Position numbers and translations under genes: made by a program. This document shows, in pieces, positions 7,532 through 15,786 of a stretch of 64,000 bases of DNA (positions are counted from its first letter, which is position 1; each line of letters begins with the position of its first letter). The stretch comes from Micromonospora sp. WMMD1155 (GTDB lineage Bacteria; Actinomycetota; Actinomycetes; Mycobacteriales; Micromonosporaceae), in NCBI RefSeq assembly GCF_029581275.1, contig NZ_CP120742.1, positions 594,501 to 658,500 of the forward strand, written 5' to 3'. The notes under the pieces were generated by a model. It was not told the origin of the DNA and did not search any database. It was given only the letters and a program-made list of their open reading frames with translations.

Positions 7532-8515
7532 TTGAGTGAGTTGAATGGATCGTCCATTCTGATCACCGGGGGAACGGGTTCCTTCGGCAGGACCTTCCTC
7601 CAGCACATCCTCACCGAGGCCGACCCCGCCCGCGTGGTGGTGTTCTCCCGCGACGAACTCAAGCAGTACGAGCTGCGTCAGCAACTGGGCGACGACCCGC
7701 GGCTGCGCTGGTTCATCGGCGACATCCGCGACCGGCACCGCCTCACCCGGGCCATGCACGGCGTCGACCACGTGGTGCACGCCGCCGCCCTGAAGCAGGT
7801 GGACACCGCGGAGTACAACCCCTCCGAGTACATCGCCACCAACATCACCGGCTCGCAGCACGTCGTCGACGCGGCGATCGAGGCCGGTGTCCGCAAGGTC
7901 ATCGCGCTCTCCACCGACAAGGCGTCCAGCCCGATCAACCTGTACGGCGCGACGAAGCTGGTCGGCGACAAGCTGTTCGTCTCGGCCAACCACTACGCCG
8001 CCCAGCACCCCACCCGGTTCGCCGTGGTGCGCTACGGCAACGTGGTGGGCAGCCGCGGCTCGGTCGTCCCGCTGTTCCGCCGGCTCGCCGCCGAGGGCAA
8101 GAGTCTGCCGATCACCGACAAGCGGATGACCCGCTTCTGGATCACGCTGGACCAGGCCGTCCAGTTCGTCATGGACTCGTTCGACCAGATGCAGGGCGGC
8201 GAGCTGTTCGTGCCGCGTATCCCGAGCATGCGCATCCTCGACCTGGTCGAGGCCGTGGCACCGGACGCCACCACCCACGAGGTCGGCATCCGTCCGGGCG
8301 AGAAGCTGCACGAGGAGATGATCGCTCCCGACGACAGCCGGCGGACGCTGCGCGCCGACGGCCGGTTCATCGTCCAGCCGACCATCGCCACCTGGGGTTA
8401 CCAGCCGCCGGTCGACTGCGACCCGGTTCCGGACGGCTTCGCCTACCAGTCGGACACCAACGACGAGTGGCTCACCGTCGAGCAACTGCGCGACATGCTC
8501 GGCATCACCGCATGA
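7532..8515 (+). CDS. pseB: UDP-GlcNAc 4,6-dehydratase (inverting)
   Basis: First enzyme of pseudaminic acid synthesis: it converts UDP-GlcNAc to the 4-keto-6-deoxy-L-altro sugar by 4,6-dehydration with 5-epimerisation. The 327-residue extended-SDR protein has NAD motif GGTGSFG (13-19), FSRDELKQYELRQ, AAALKQVDTAEYNP, and the catalytic segment STDKASSPINLYGATK with Asp129, Lys130, Tyr138 and Lys142. The D-K-Y set marks FlaA1/PseB enzymes as opposed to retaining dehydratases. The TTG at 7532 has GGGAG 8 bases upstream and the family N-terminus starts there. First gene of an operon; its stop overlaps pseC as ATGA. Confidence 0.92.
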   Translation: MSELNGSSILITGGTGSFGRTFLQHILTEADPARVVVFSRDELKQYELRQQLGDDPRLRWFIGDIRDRHRLTRAMHGVDHVVHAAALKQVDTAEYNPSEYIATNITGSQHVVDAAIEAGVRKVIALSTDKASSPINLYGATKLVGDKLFVSANHYAAQHPTRFAVVRYGNVVGSRGSVVPLFRRLAAEGKSLPITDKRMTRFWITLDQAVQFVMDSFDQMQGGELFVPRIPSMRILDLVEAVAPDATTHEVGIRPGEKLHEEMIAPDDSRRTLRADGRFIVQPTIATWGYQPPVDCDPVPDGFAYQSDTNDEWLTVEQLRDMLGITA

Positions 8516-9669
8516 CGGGGATGCTCCCGTACGGCCGACAGTCGGTCACCGAGGAGGACATCGCCGCCGTCGCCGACGTGCTGCGCGGCGACTGGCTCAC
8601 CACCGGACCGCAGGTGGACGCCTTCGAGGCCGACCTCGCCCGGTGGACCGGCGGCGTGGGCGTCACCACCGTCTCCAACGGCACGGCGGCGCTGCACGTC
8701 GCGTACGCGGCCGCCGGGGTGGGGCCGGGTGACGAGGTGGTCGTCTCGCCGATGACGTTCGTGGCGACGGCCAGCAGCGCCGCCGCCCTCGGCGCGACGA
8801 TCGTGTTCGCCGACGTGGAGGACGAGACCTTCTGCCTCGACCCGGCCGCGGCAGCCGACGCGGTCACCTCGCGTACCCGGGTCGTCGCCGCCGTCGACTA
8901 CGCCGGCCACCCGGCCGACTACGACGCGTTGCGGACGTCCATGCTGGGCTCCGACGCGCTGCTGCTCGGCGACGCGGCGCACTCGATCGGCGGCACGTAC
9001 CACGGTCGACCGGTGGGCTCCCTCGCCGACCTGACCACGTTCTCGTTCTTCCCCACCAAGAACCTGACCACCGCCGAGGGCGGCGCCGTCGCGGCGCTCG
9101 ACCCGGAGGTCCTGAAGCGGGCCCGCCGTTTCCGCGGCGTCGGCGTGGTTCGCGACAGTCACGAGCTCCGCCACCCCGACGAGGGCGGCTGGTACTACGA
9201 GGTGCCCGAGTTCGGGTTGAACTACCGCCTGCCCGACGTGCTCTGCGCGCTGGGCCGCACCCAACTGCGCCGCCTCGGCGAGTTCAAGGCGCGCCGGGAC
9301 GCCCTGGTCGCCCGCTACGACGAGGCACTGGCCGAGCTGGACGGTGTGCTGACGCCGCACCGCAAGTCGTGGGCCGACCCGGTCTGGCACCTCTACCCGA
9401 TCCGGGTGCTCGACGGGCGTCGCCGCGAGGTGTACGACCGGATGCGCGCCGCCGGCATCGGCGTCCAGGTCAACTACGTCCCGGTGCACTGGCACCCGGT
9501 CTTCGCCGACCTCGGCTACCGGCGCGGGTCCTGCCCGGTGGCCGAGTCGTTCTACTCGCAGCAGCTGTCGTTGCCGCTCTACCCGGGGCTCAGCGACACC
9601 GACCAGGATCGCGTCATCGACGCGCTGACCTCGGCCCTGCGGGCCGGCTCGGTGCGTACCGCCGCCTGA
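8512..9669 (+). CDS. pseC: UDP-4-amino-4,6-dideoxy-AltNAc transaminase
   Basis: Aspartate-family PLP aminotransferase (DegT/DnrJ/EryC1), 385 residues, that aminates the PseB product at C4 using glutamate. Motifs: LPYGRQSVTEEDIAAV at the N-terminus (typical of PseC), SNGTAALHVA, VSPMTFVATASS, LGDAAHSIGGTY, and FFPTKNLTTAEGG with Lys183 forming the Schiff base. ATG at 8512 is used because it overlaps the pseB stop by 4 bases and MLPYGRQ matches the family start. The length is normal and all key residues are present. Confidence 0.92.
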   Translation: MTGMLPYGRQSVTEEDIAAVADVLRGDWLTTGPQVDAFEADLARWTGGVGVTTVSNGTAALHVAYAAAGVGPGDEVVVSPMTFVATASSAAALGATIVFADVEDETFCLDPAAAADAVTSRTRVVAAVDYAGHPADYDALRTSMLGSDALLLGDAAHSIGGTYHGRPVGSLADLTTFSFFPTKNLTTAEGGAVAALDPEVLKRARRFRGVGVVRDSHELRHPDEGGWYYEVPEFGLNYRLPDVLCALGRTQLRRLGEFKARRDALVARYDEALAELDGVLTPHRKSWADPVWHLYPIRVLDGRRREVYDRMRAAGIGVQVNYVPVHWHPVFADLGYRRGSCPVAESFYSQQLSLPLYPGLSDTDQDRVIDALTSALRAGSVRTAA

Positions 9670-9679
9670 TGGGAACCTG

Positions 9680-10528
9680 ATGCACCACGCCAACCACTTC
9701 TACGGCCACGCCCACGTGCTGGCCCGCTACGCCGGCCTCGGCGACCGGCACCCGCCGCGGATCAACGGGTACGTGCAGCACGGCTGGAACATCGGCGACG
9801 GTCTGGCCCCCGGCCACCCGTACGCCGAGCGCACCCCCAGCCTGCTCTGGTCGGAGCAGACCCGTCGGCGAGCCTGGTCGGTGGGTCGGCGCAACGTGGT
9901 CGTCATCGGGGCGCCGTTCACCTACCTGCTGGCCATGCGCCCGGAGGACCCACCGGCGCAGGAGCGGGAGGGCACCATCTGGTACCCGTTCCACGGCTGG
10001 GAGGGTCAGCACGTGAAGGGCGACCACCGCGCGCTGATCGCCCTCATCCAGGCCACCGAACCGGGCCCGGTCACGGTCTGCCTCTACTGGCACGAGTACC
10101 GGATGCGCGGCGTCCGCCGCCTCTACGAGCGGGCCGGGTTCCGGGTGATCTGCCACGGCTACCGGGGGCACTGGTGGAAGGACACCGACCCGGAGTTCCT
10201 GGACCGGCAACTGACCGAGCTGCGTCGGCATCGGCGGGTGGCCTCCAACCGGCTGACCAGCGCCATCTTCTACGGCATCGCGGCGGGTTGCGAACCGGCG
10301 GTCTACGGCGACCCGATGATCCTGTCCAACGAGGACCCGACCTTCGGCGGCACCGCCCGCATCCGCCGCCAGTGGCCGGAACTGCACGGCACCGCTGTCG
10401 ACCTGCCCACCGCGGTCCGGATCGCCCGCGCCGAACTGGGCACCGACCACCGCTGCACGCCGGCCGAGCTGCGCGAGCTGCTCGGTTGGGCGAACCTCCA
10501 GGAGGAAGAGGACGACCGTGACGACTGA
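9680..10528 (+). CDS. Candidate GT-B-like glycosyltransferase of the pseudaminic acid operon
   Basis: A 282-residue soluble protein without a clear named family. Residues 20-110 give INGYVQHGWNIGDG, LLWSEQTRRRAWSVG and NVVVIGAPFTYLL, the pattern of an N-terminal Rossmann half in which an acceptor-bound GT-B enzyme recites HG.., W(S).., G.PF; the second half has CLYWHEYRMRGVRRLY, then RLTSAIFYGIAAGCEPAVYGDPM, similar to the E/G-P donor-site helix of capsule and glycerophosphate transferases. Placed between pseC and pseF inside the operon, it is the best candidate for the transferase that uses CMP-Pse. ATG at 9680 has GGGA 8 bases upstream. It overlaps the next gene by 11 bases. The function is inferred mainly from context. 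Confidence 0.5.
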   Translation: MHHANHFYGHAHVLARYAGLGDRHPPRINGYVQHGWNIGDGLAPGHPYAERTPSLLWSEQTRRRAWSVGRRNVVVIGAPFTYLLAMRPEDPPAQEREGTIWYPFHGWEGQHVKGDHRALIALIQATEPGPVTVCLYWHEYRMRGVRRLYERAGFRVICHGYRGHWWKDTDPEFLDRQLTELRRHRRVASNRLTSAIFYGIAAGCEPAVYGDPMILSNEDPTFGGTARIRRQWPELHGTAVDLPTAVRIARAELGTDHRCTPAELRELLGWANLQEEEDDRDD

Positions 10529-12341
10529 GACGGCACCCGCCGGCCGCATCACCCTGCCGGGCGGCGAGATGCTGGCCTGGTCCGACCTGCCGCAGAAGCG
10601 GTTGGCCGACGGTGGGCCCCTCGCCGCGCTCGCCACCCGGCTCGTGCCTCCCGGCGCCCGGGTCCTGGTGGCCGGGCCGCACGACCCGGCCCTGCTCGAC
10701 CAGCTCGGTCACGCCGAGGTGACCTGCCTGCTGCGCAGCCACCCGGACGCGGTCGCGCTCGCGAACCGGGCCGCCCACGTGGTGGTGGGTGGCCCGAGCG
10801 GGCTGCCCGCCGACGAGACGTACGACGTGGTGATCGCCGCCGCCGGTCTGGACCCGGTGGAGTCGGTGGAGGGCACCCGGCTCGGCTGGGACGCCGTGCT
10901 GGCAAGACTCGTCGCCGCCGTACGACCCGGTGGCGCGCTGCTCCTGCGCCTGGACAATCCGCTCGGTCTGCACCGACTCGTCTCCACCACCCCCTGGTAC
11001 GCCGCCCGGGACGACTCCGCCTGGGTGATCGGCGGGGTGCTGGACCGCGGCCACCCGGCCAACCGCGCCCAGCTCCGCGAACGGCTCACCGAGGCGGGGC
11101 TGCGGCCGGACGCGTGCTGGGCCGCGTACCCCGATGCCGGCAGCCCGACCGCCCTGCTCGACGCCGACCACCTCGACCGGGACGCCGGCTCCGGTCTCTT
11201 CGACGCCGTGCTGCACGGGGCGTGCGCGGGCGGTTCCACGAGGGACACCGTGCTCCAGGACCCGGCCCGGCTGGCGGTGGATGCGCTGCACGCCGGACGC
11301 GCCGCCGACCTCGCGCCGGGCTGGCTGGTGCTCGCCCACCGGCCCGCCGACGGCGGGGAGCGCCCGCCCGCCGCCGACCAGGACCTGCCGGTGGCGCTGA
11401 TCCAGACCGGGCGTCCCGGCATCGGCGTGTCGGAGGTGCTGCACGGCCCGTCGGGTCGGCGGTGGGGGCTCACCCCGACCACCGGCAGGCAGACGCCGCC
11501 CGCCGCGCCGTTCGCCAGCCGCGAGGCCGCGTACCGGGACGCGGACGCGCTGTCCGGGCCGGTGCCGTCCGGCCGGCTGCTGCGTACCCTGCTGCTCGAC
11601 GCGGCGCTGCGCCGCGACCTGGCGACCCTCCGCACGCTCCTGCACGGGTACGCGGGCTGGCTCGCCGCCCAGGCCGACGGCGACGGCCGGATCGCCGGGG
11701 CGGCGGCGCTGGCCGGCACCGACAACGTGGTGGTCGACGGCGACCGGTACGCGGTGCTCGACCCGAGCTGGCGAGCCACCGGCGCGTTGCCGGCCGACGT
11801 GGTGCTGGCCCGCGGGCTGTGGCGGTTCGCGGCGGGTCTGCTCACCGGCGGGTACGCCCACCCGTGGTCGTCCACCCTCGACGTCGCGGGTCTGACCGTG
11901 GTGCTCGGCGGACTCGCCGGTCACGACCTCGACCGCGCGACGGTCAGCGAGGCGGTGCAGACCGAGGCCGCCATCGCCGCCGCCCTGCACGGGTTGGACC
12001 CCGACGGCACCGTCGACCTCGCCGCCGAGATGCAGAGCGTCGCACCGACCGACCCGCCGATCGGGTCGCGCAGCTACCAGCAGCTCCGCGAGGCGTGGCT
12101 GCGCCAGCGCGAGGAGATCACCCGACTGGCCGCGCTGACCGCGTGGACCGAGGAACTGCTCACCTCGCGGGAGCGGGCGCTACGCCGCGCCGAGACGACG
12201 ATCGGCCTGCTCAGCGGCTCGATCAGCTACCGGGTCGGCCGACTCGCCATCACTCCGGCCCGGCTGGCCAAACGCGGCGCCCGTGCCGCCAAGCGGCGGG
12301 CCACCGCCGTGCTCGCTCCGAAGCAGGAGGAGCAGCAGTGA
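10518..12341 (+). CDS. Multidomain methyltransferase-like/kinase-like glycan protein
   Basis: A 607-residue protein with three visible parts. Residues about 30-200 form a degenerate SAM-methyltransferase fold (RVLVAGPHDPALL in place of the glycine-rich loop, then DVVIAAAGLDPV and VRPGGALLLRLDNPLG). Residues about 290-480 hold a pseudokinase-like segment with GTDNVVVDGDRYAVLDPSW, the counterpart of the N-L-V-D...D-x-E-W motif seen in methyltransferase/kinase fusions of polysaccharide loci. Residues 515-607 form a coiled coil followed by a basic tail (LLSGSISYRVGRLAITPARLAKR) also common at the ends of membrane-associated glycan enzymes. GTG at 10518 follows GGAGG. The lost SAM loop argues for a scaffold or chain-length role at least as much as for methylation. 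Confidence 0.5.
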   Translation: MTTETAPAGRITLPGGEMLAWSDLPQKRLADGGPLAALATRLVPPGARVLVAGPHDPALLDQLGHAEVTCLLRSHPDAVALANRAAHVVVGGPSGLPADETYDVVIAAAGLDPVESVEGTRLGWDAVLARLVAAVRPGGALLLRLDNPLGLHRLVSTTPWYAARDDSAWVIGGVLDRGHPANRAQLRERLTEAGLRPDACWAAYPDAGSPTALLDADHLDRDAGSGLFDAVLHGACAGGSTRDTVLQDPARLAVDALHAGRAADLAPGWLVLAHRPADGGERPPAADQDLPVALIQTGRPGIGVSEVLHGPSGRRWGLTPTTGRQTPPAAPFASREAAYRDADALSGPVPSGRLLRTLLLDAALRRDLATLRTLLHGYAGWLAAQADGDGRIAGAAALAGTDNVVVDGDRYAVLDPSWRATGALPADVVLARGLWRFAAGLLTGGYAHPWSSTLDVAGLTVVLGGLAGHDLDRATVSEAVQTEAAIAAALHGLDPDGTVDLAAEMQSVAPTDPPIGSRSYQQLREAWLRQREEITRLAALTAWTEELLTSRERALRRAETTIGLLSGSISYRVGRLAITPARLAKRGARAAKRRATAVLAPKQEEQQ

Positions 12342-13105
12342 GCGGGACGGCTGCGCCGGACCGGGTCGACGCGGCGCCCCGGATCATCGGCATCGTGCAG
12401 GCGCGAATGGGGTCGTCCCGACTGCCCGGCAAGGTGCTCCGTCCGCTCGCCGGTCGTTCCGTGCTCGGCCGGGTGGTCCGCGCCGCCTCCGACAGCGGGG
12501 TCCTGGCCGACCTGGTGGTCGCGACCAGCACCGACCCGATCGACGACGCCGTGGTGGCCGAGTGCGACCAGCTGGGCGTGGCGTACCACCGGGGTCCGGT
12601 CGACGACGTGCTGGACCGGTTCCTGGGTGCGCTCGCCGCGCACCCCGGCGACGCGGTCATGCGCTTCACCGCCGACTGCCCGCTGCTCGACCCGGAGATC
12701 ATCACCCTGGTCGCGTCGGTGTACCGGGCGGTCCCCGGGCTGGACTACGCCAGCACGTCGATCGCCCGCACCCTGCCCCGCGGGCTGGACGTCGAGATCG
12801 TCCGAGCGGAGACGTTGCGTACCGTCGGTCGGCTCGCCACCGACCACCACCGGGTGCACGTGACCTCGTACGCGTACACCCATCCGGAGCTGTTCCGGGT
12901 CCTCGGCGTGACGCTCACCCCGGACCGCTCCGCGCTACGGCTGACCCTCGACACCGAGCAGGACTGGGCGCTGGTCAGCGCGATCACCGACCACTTCGGC
13001 GACGTCAGCGTGCCGCTGGCCAAGCTCACCGACTGGCTCGACGGGCAGCCCCACCTGCGCGCGCTCAACGCCGACGTACGGCAGAAGCGGTTGGAGGAGT
13101 CCTGA
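12338..13105 (+). CDS. pseF: Cytidylyltransferase of SpsF/PseF type (CMP-pseudaminic acid synthetase candidate)
   Basis: A 255-residue nucleotidyltransferase beginning IIGIVQARMGSSRLPGKVL (residues 16-34), the signature of SpsF-like cytidylyltransferases, followed by VVATSTDPIDD, GVAYHRGPVDDVLDRF and MRFTADCPLLDPEII with the metal-binding Asp. In this locus it should activate pseudaminic acid with CTP. It starts at GTG in a GTGA overlap with the previous stop, with AGGAGGAG upstream. It is closer to SpsF than to the canonical PseF subgroup, so the symbol rests partly on the presence of all other Pse steps and the absence of another CMP-sugar synthetase. Confidence 0.75.
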   Translation: MSGTAAPDRVDAAPRIIGIVQARMGSSRLPGKVLRPLAGRSVLGRVVRAASDSGVLADLVVATSTDPIDDAVVAECDQLGVAYHRGPVDDVLDRFLGALAAHPGDAVMRFTADCPLLDPEIITLVASVYRAVPGLDYASTSIARTLPRGLDVEIVRAETLRTVGRLATDHHRVHVTSYAYTHPELFRVLGVTLTPDRSALRLTLDTEQDWALVSAITDHFGDVSVPLAKLTDWLDGQPHLRALNADVRQKRLEES

Positions 13106-13110
13106 GCACC

Positions 13111-14163
13111 TTGCGGGTCGGGTTACGGTGCGACGCGGGGCCACGACGAGGCGTCGGCCACCTCGTCCGCTGCCTGGCGCTCGCCGAGGAATTCCTCGCC
13201 CGAGGCGCCCACGTGGCCGTGTTCGGCACCGTCGAACGGCTCGACTGGGCCACCGCCGAGCTGGCCGCGCGGGGTATCCCCCGGCACCCGGGCCCGGACA
13301 CGCCGGACGGGCTGGTCGAGGCAGCTCGCCGACACGAGCTGGACGTGATGGTCCTCGACTCCTACGAACTGGACCCGGCCGGGGCAGGCGCCCTGCGCGA
13401 CGCCGGAGTGTTCACCCTCGCCGTGATCGACGGGGACAGCCGAGGACAGGTCGCCGACCTCTACCTCGACCAGAACTTCGGCGCGCGACTACCGGAGCTG
13501 CCCGGACGCCTGCTCGCCGGCAACGACTACGCCCTGCTCCGTGACTCCGTGATCGCCGCCCGACCACCGGTCCCTCCGCCGCCCACGGCGGTCAGCCGCC
13601 CCCGGGTGCTGGCCTTCTTCGGCGGGACGGACGCCGTCGGCGCGGCCCCGTTGCTGACCCGGATCCTGGTGGCCACCGGTCATCCGATGGACCTGACGGT
13701 CATCGTGGGCCGACCGGAGATCGAGGCGGAGGTGGAGGACGTCGCCCCCGGCCGTGGACAGGTCATCCGACCGGTTCCGCCCACCACCTCGCTTCCGGCC
13801 CTGATCACCGAGGCCGACCTGGTGGTCAGCGCCGCCGGCACGTCCACCTGGGAACTGTGCTGCCTCGGCGCACCCGCCGCGCTGGTCTGCGTGGTCGACA
13901 ACCAACGCGAGTCGTACGCCCGCGTGGTGCGCCACGGCCTCGCCGCCGGTCTCGGGGAGCTGCCGGAGCTGACCGCCACCGGAGTCGCTGGACGGGCCAC
14001 CCGCGCGACGGCGGCGCGGACCCTGCACGGGCTGCTCAGCTCACCGCAGCGGCGCGCGACCCTCGCCGCGCGGGCCTGGGCGACGATCGACGGGCGGGGC
14101 CGGGCACGGGTCGTGGACGCGGTGTTCGAAGCCGTCCGCCCACCCGCCGCCTCCACGCCGTGA
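13111..14163 (+). CDS. pseG: UDP-2,4-diacetamido-2,4,6-trideoxy-altropyranose hydrolase
   Basis: GT-B-fold hydrolase that releases UDP from UDP-6-deoxy-AltdiNAc just before the PseI step. With TTG at 13111 the 350-residue protein starts MRVGLRCDAG and places the catalytic-type histidine of RRGVGHLVRCLALA at residue 17. Later motifs: LDSYELDP, FFGGTDAVGAAP and VVSAAGTSTWELCCLGAPAALVCVVDNQ, the UDP-binding region. GGAGG at 13093 is 13 bases before this TTG; a CTG at 13102, 4 bases after GGAGG and overlapping the pseF stop as CTGA, would add three residues and is a real alternative. The 3' end is part of a duplicated segment. Confidence 0.85.
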   Translation: MRVGLRCDAGPRRGVGHLVRCLALAEEFLARGAHVAVFGTVERLDWATAELAARGIPRHPGPDTPDGLVEAARRHELDVMVLDSYELDPAGAGALRDAGVFTLAVIDGDSRGQVADLYLDQNFGARLPELPGRLLAGNDYALLRDSVIAARPPVPPPPTAVSRPRVLAFFGGTDAVGAAPLLTRILVATGHPMDLTVIVGRPEIEAEVEDVAPGRGQVIRPVPPTTSLPALITEADLVVSAAGTSTWELCCLGAPAALVCVVDNQRESYARVVRHGLAAGLGELPELTATGVAGRATRATAARTLHGLLSSPQRRATLAARAWATIDGRGRARVVDAVFEAVRPPAASTP

Positions 14164-14212
14164 TCGACGCCGTCCGCCCACCCGCTCCCGCCGCCTCCAC
14201 GCCGTGATCGAC
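14131..14212. repeat. Tandem duplication across the pseG stop codon
   Basis: Unit 1 (14131-14168, 38 bases) and unit 2 (14169-14212, 44 bases) are identical apart from a 6-base insertion in unit 2. Each contains CCTCCACGCCGTGATCGAC, so the pseG stop context is present twice; the stop is in unit 1. It looks like a recent slippage or recombination event. Confidence 0.8.
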
Positions 14213-14280
14213 TCCAGGTCGGCGATGTGGGGGTGTCCGGGCAGCGGGATGCCACCACCTCGCCGAGGTGGAGTCAATCA
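14205..14280. terminator. Inverted repeat/hairpin after pseG
   Basis: Arms 14205-14225 (TGATCGACTCCAGGTCGGCGA) and 14260-14280 are complementary at 18 of 21 positions, with a 34-base loop. It could end the pse operon. The long arms and loop would also fit a small mobile-repeat relic. Confidence 0.55.
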
Positions 14281-14351
14281 TCCCGTCGGGGAGCGGACCG
14301 CCGCGACGTCCGACTAGCACGGGTGTACGAAAGTGCTGCTAGGGTGGCCGC

Positions 14352-14987
14352 ATGACGCAGGCCGCCTATCAGCCGTCGATGCTCGACCTGACCGACGCCG
14401 GGCCGACAGTGGGCCCGCTGCCCGGCGGGCTCCGCCGACACCAGCTCAGCCGGGGCGCCTGGGTCGACCACCTCCCCGGCTGGGTGCACGGCTCCGACAC
14501 GGTCCTCGACACCCTGCTGACCGAGGTGCCCTGGCGGGCCGAACGCCGCACCATGTTCGACAACGAGGTCGACGTGCCCCGCCTGCTCTGCTGGTACGAC
14601 GCCGACCGGCAACTCCCCCACCCCGTGCTCACCGCCGCACGAAGGGCGCTGACCAGGCACTACGCGCCCGAGTTGGGGGAGCCATTCGTCACCGCCGGCA
14701 TGTGCCTCTACCGCTCCGGGCGCGACAGCGTGGCGTGGCACGGCGACACCATCGGCCGCTCGGCGCACACCGACACCGTCGTTGCGATCGTCTCCTTCGG
14801 CGCGCCCCGGCCCCTGCTGCTCCGCCCGCGCGGCGGCGGTGACAGCCTCCGCTTCCCGGTGGGCCACGGTGACCTGATCGTCATGGGCGGCTCCTGCCAA
14901 CGCACCTGGGAACACGCCATCCCGAAGACCACCCGCCCGGTCGGCCCTCGGGTCAGCGTCCAGTTCCGCCCGATCAACGTCGCCTGA
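14352..14987 (+). CDS. AlkB-like 2-oxoglutarate/Fe(II) dioxygenase
   Basis: A 211-residue double-stranded beta-helix oxygenase. The iron ligands are visible as His130 and Asp132 in VAWHGDTIG and His188 in TWEHAIPK; the 2-oxoglutarate-binding Arg pair is GPRVSVQFR (Arg200 and Arg206). The family removes alkyl groups from damaged DNA or RNA by oxidation. WRAERRTMFDNEVDVPRL is the nucleotide-recognition lid of bacterial AlkB homologues. Its promoter region (14281-14351) is separate from the pse operon, and no functional tie to glycan synthesis is apparent. ATG at 14352 follows a GGGTGG-like site. Confidence 0.8.
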   Translation: MTQAAYQPSMLDLTDAGPTVGPLPGGLRRHQLSRGAWVDHLPGWVHGSDTVLDTLLTEVPWRAERRTMFDNEVDVPRLLCWYDADRQLPHPVLTAARRALTRHYAPELGEPFVTAGMCLYRSGRDSVAWHGDTIGRSAHTDTVVAIVSFGAPRPLLLRPRGGGDSLRFPVGHGDLIVMGGSCQRTWEHAIPKTTRPVGPRVSVQFRPINVA

Positions 14988-15012
14988 GTGCCCTCTCGTT
15001 CGACACGCGCCC

Positions 15013-15531
15013 TCAGAGCATGCCGGCGAGTTTGTAGAGGACCAGCGAACCGGCGACGGCGACGTTCAGGCTCTGACCATGCCCGATCATCGGAATCTCC
15101 ACGGCCGCGTCCAACTGGTCGAGGGCCTCGGGTGGGATGCCGCTCGACTCGTGCCCCAGCAGCACCACGGTGCGCCCCCGGGCGGCGGGCAGGTCACCGA
15201 GCCGGACGGCCTCGTCGGCCAACTCCACCCCGAGGATCCGGGCGCCACCGGCCCGTTCGGCGGCCAACCACCGCAGCGGACTACCGACCCGGTGGACGCA
15301 GCCCGGCCGGCGCAGGGTGTTGCCGCGGGCCAGGGCCTCGTCCACCCACCGGAACGGCGGCACGGCCAGGCAGGCGCCGACCGCGTCGCAGGTACGCAGG
15401 AGGGTGCCCAGATTCGCACCGTGCAGCGGCCACAGCGGGGCGGCGATCAGGTGCCCCCAGCAGCGATGTCGACGGGGTCGGCGGGCGGCACGCACCTCGC
15501 GCGGCGGCCGGACCCGGATGGCGGCGCTCAC
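15013..15531 (-). CDS. SpoU/TrmH-family RNA 2'-O-methyltransferase
   Basis: A 172-residue SPOUT methyltransferase with the three family motifs in order: HGANLGTLLRTCDAVG (motif 1, with the Asn-Arg pair), VLLGHESSGIPPEALDQ (motif 2) and IPMIGHGQSLNVAVAGSLVLY (motif 3). These form the trefoil knot that binds S-adenosylmethionine and methylates ribose in tRNA or rRNA. It is a single-domain form without the N-terminal RNA-binding extension of 23S rRNA enzymes, so a tRNA substrate is more likely. The GTG at 15531 has a poor ribosome site; no better in-frame start is seen. Confidence 0.8.
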   Translation of the reverse strand: MSAAIRVRPPREVRAARRPRRHRCWGHLIAAPLWPLHGANLGTLLRTCDAVGACLAVPPFRWVDEALARGNTLRRPGCVHRVGSPLRWLAAERAGGARILGVELADEAVRLGDLPAARGRTVVLLGHESSGIPPEALDQLDAAVEIPMIGHGQSLNVAVAGSLVLYKLAGML

Positions 15532-15663
15532 GCCGCGTCGGCGACTCCGCCGGACAGAAGAGAGTTCATGTGAGAGGTGCTTGGCGGCGCACCCGGGCCA
15601 TCATCGACGACAGAGCCCTCATCCTAACGCGCAAACCTCTCGCATGCCCGTGGGTCCAAACGT

Positions 15664-15743
15664 CAAGATCCGCGCAACGTCAGGGAAAGTGCTGCCTGCC
15701 GCACGTCGGAGGCAGCAACTACACCGAAGTTGCGCGGATCTTG
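15664..15743. repeat. 80-base imperfect palindrome, copy B
   Basis: Second copy of the element at 1862. The outer arms CAAGATCCGCGCAAC and GTTGCGCGGATCTTG are perfectly complementary over 15 bases here, and an inner stem pairs GCTGCCT with AGGCAGC. It lies between the ends of the SpoU and parC genes, with a G-rich tract after it as in copy A. Confidence 0.78.
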
Positions 15744-15786
15744 AGGCTGCGCGGGGTGGGGGCACGCCGGGGCGTGCGGGGTGGGG

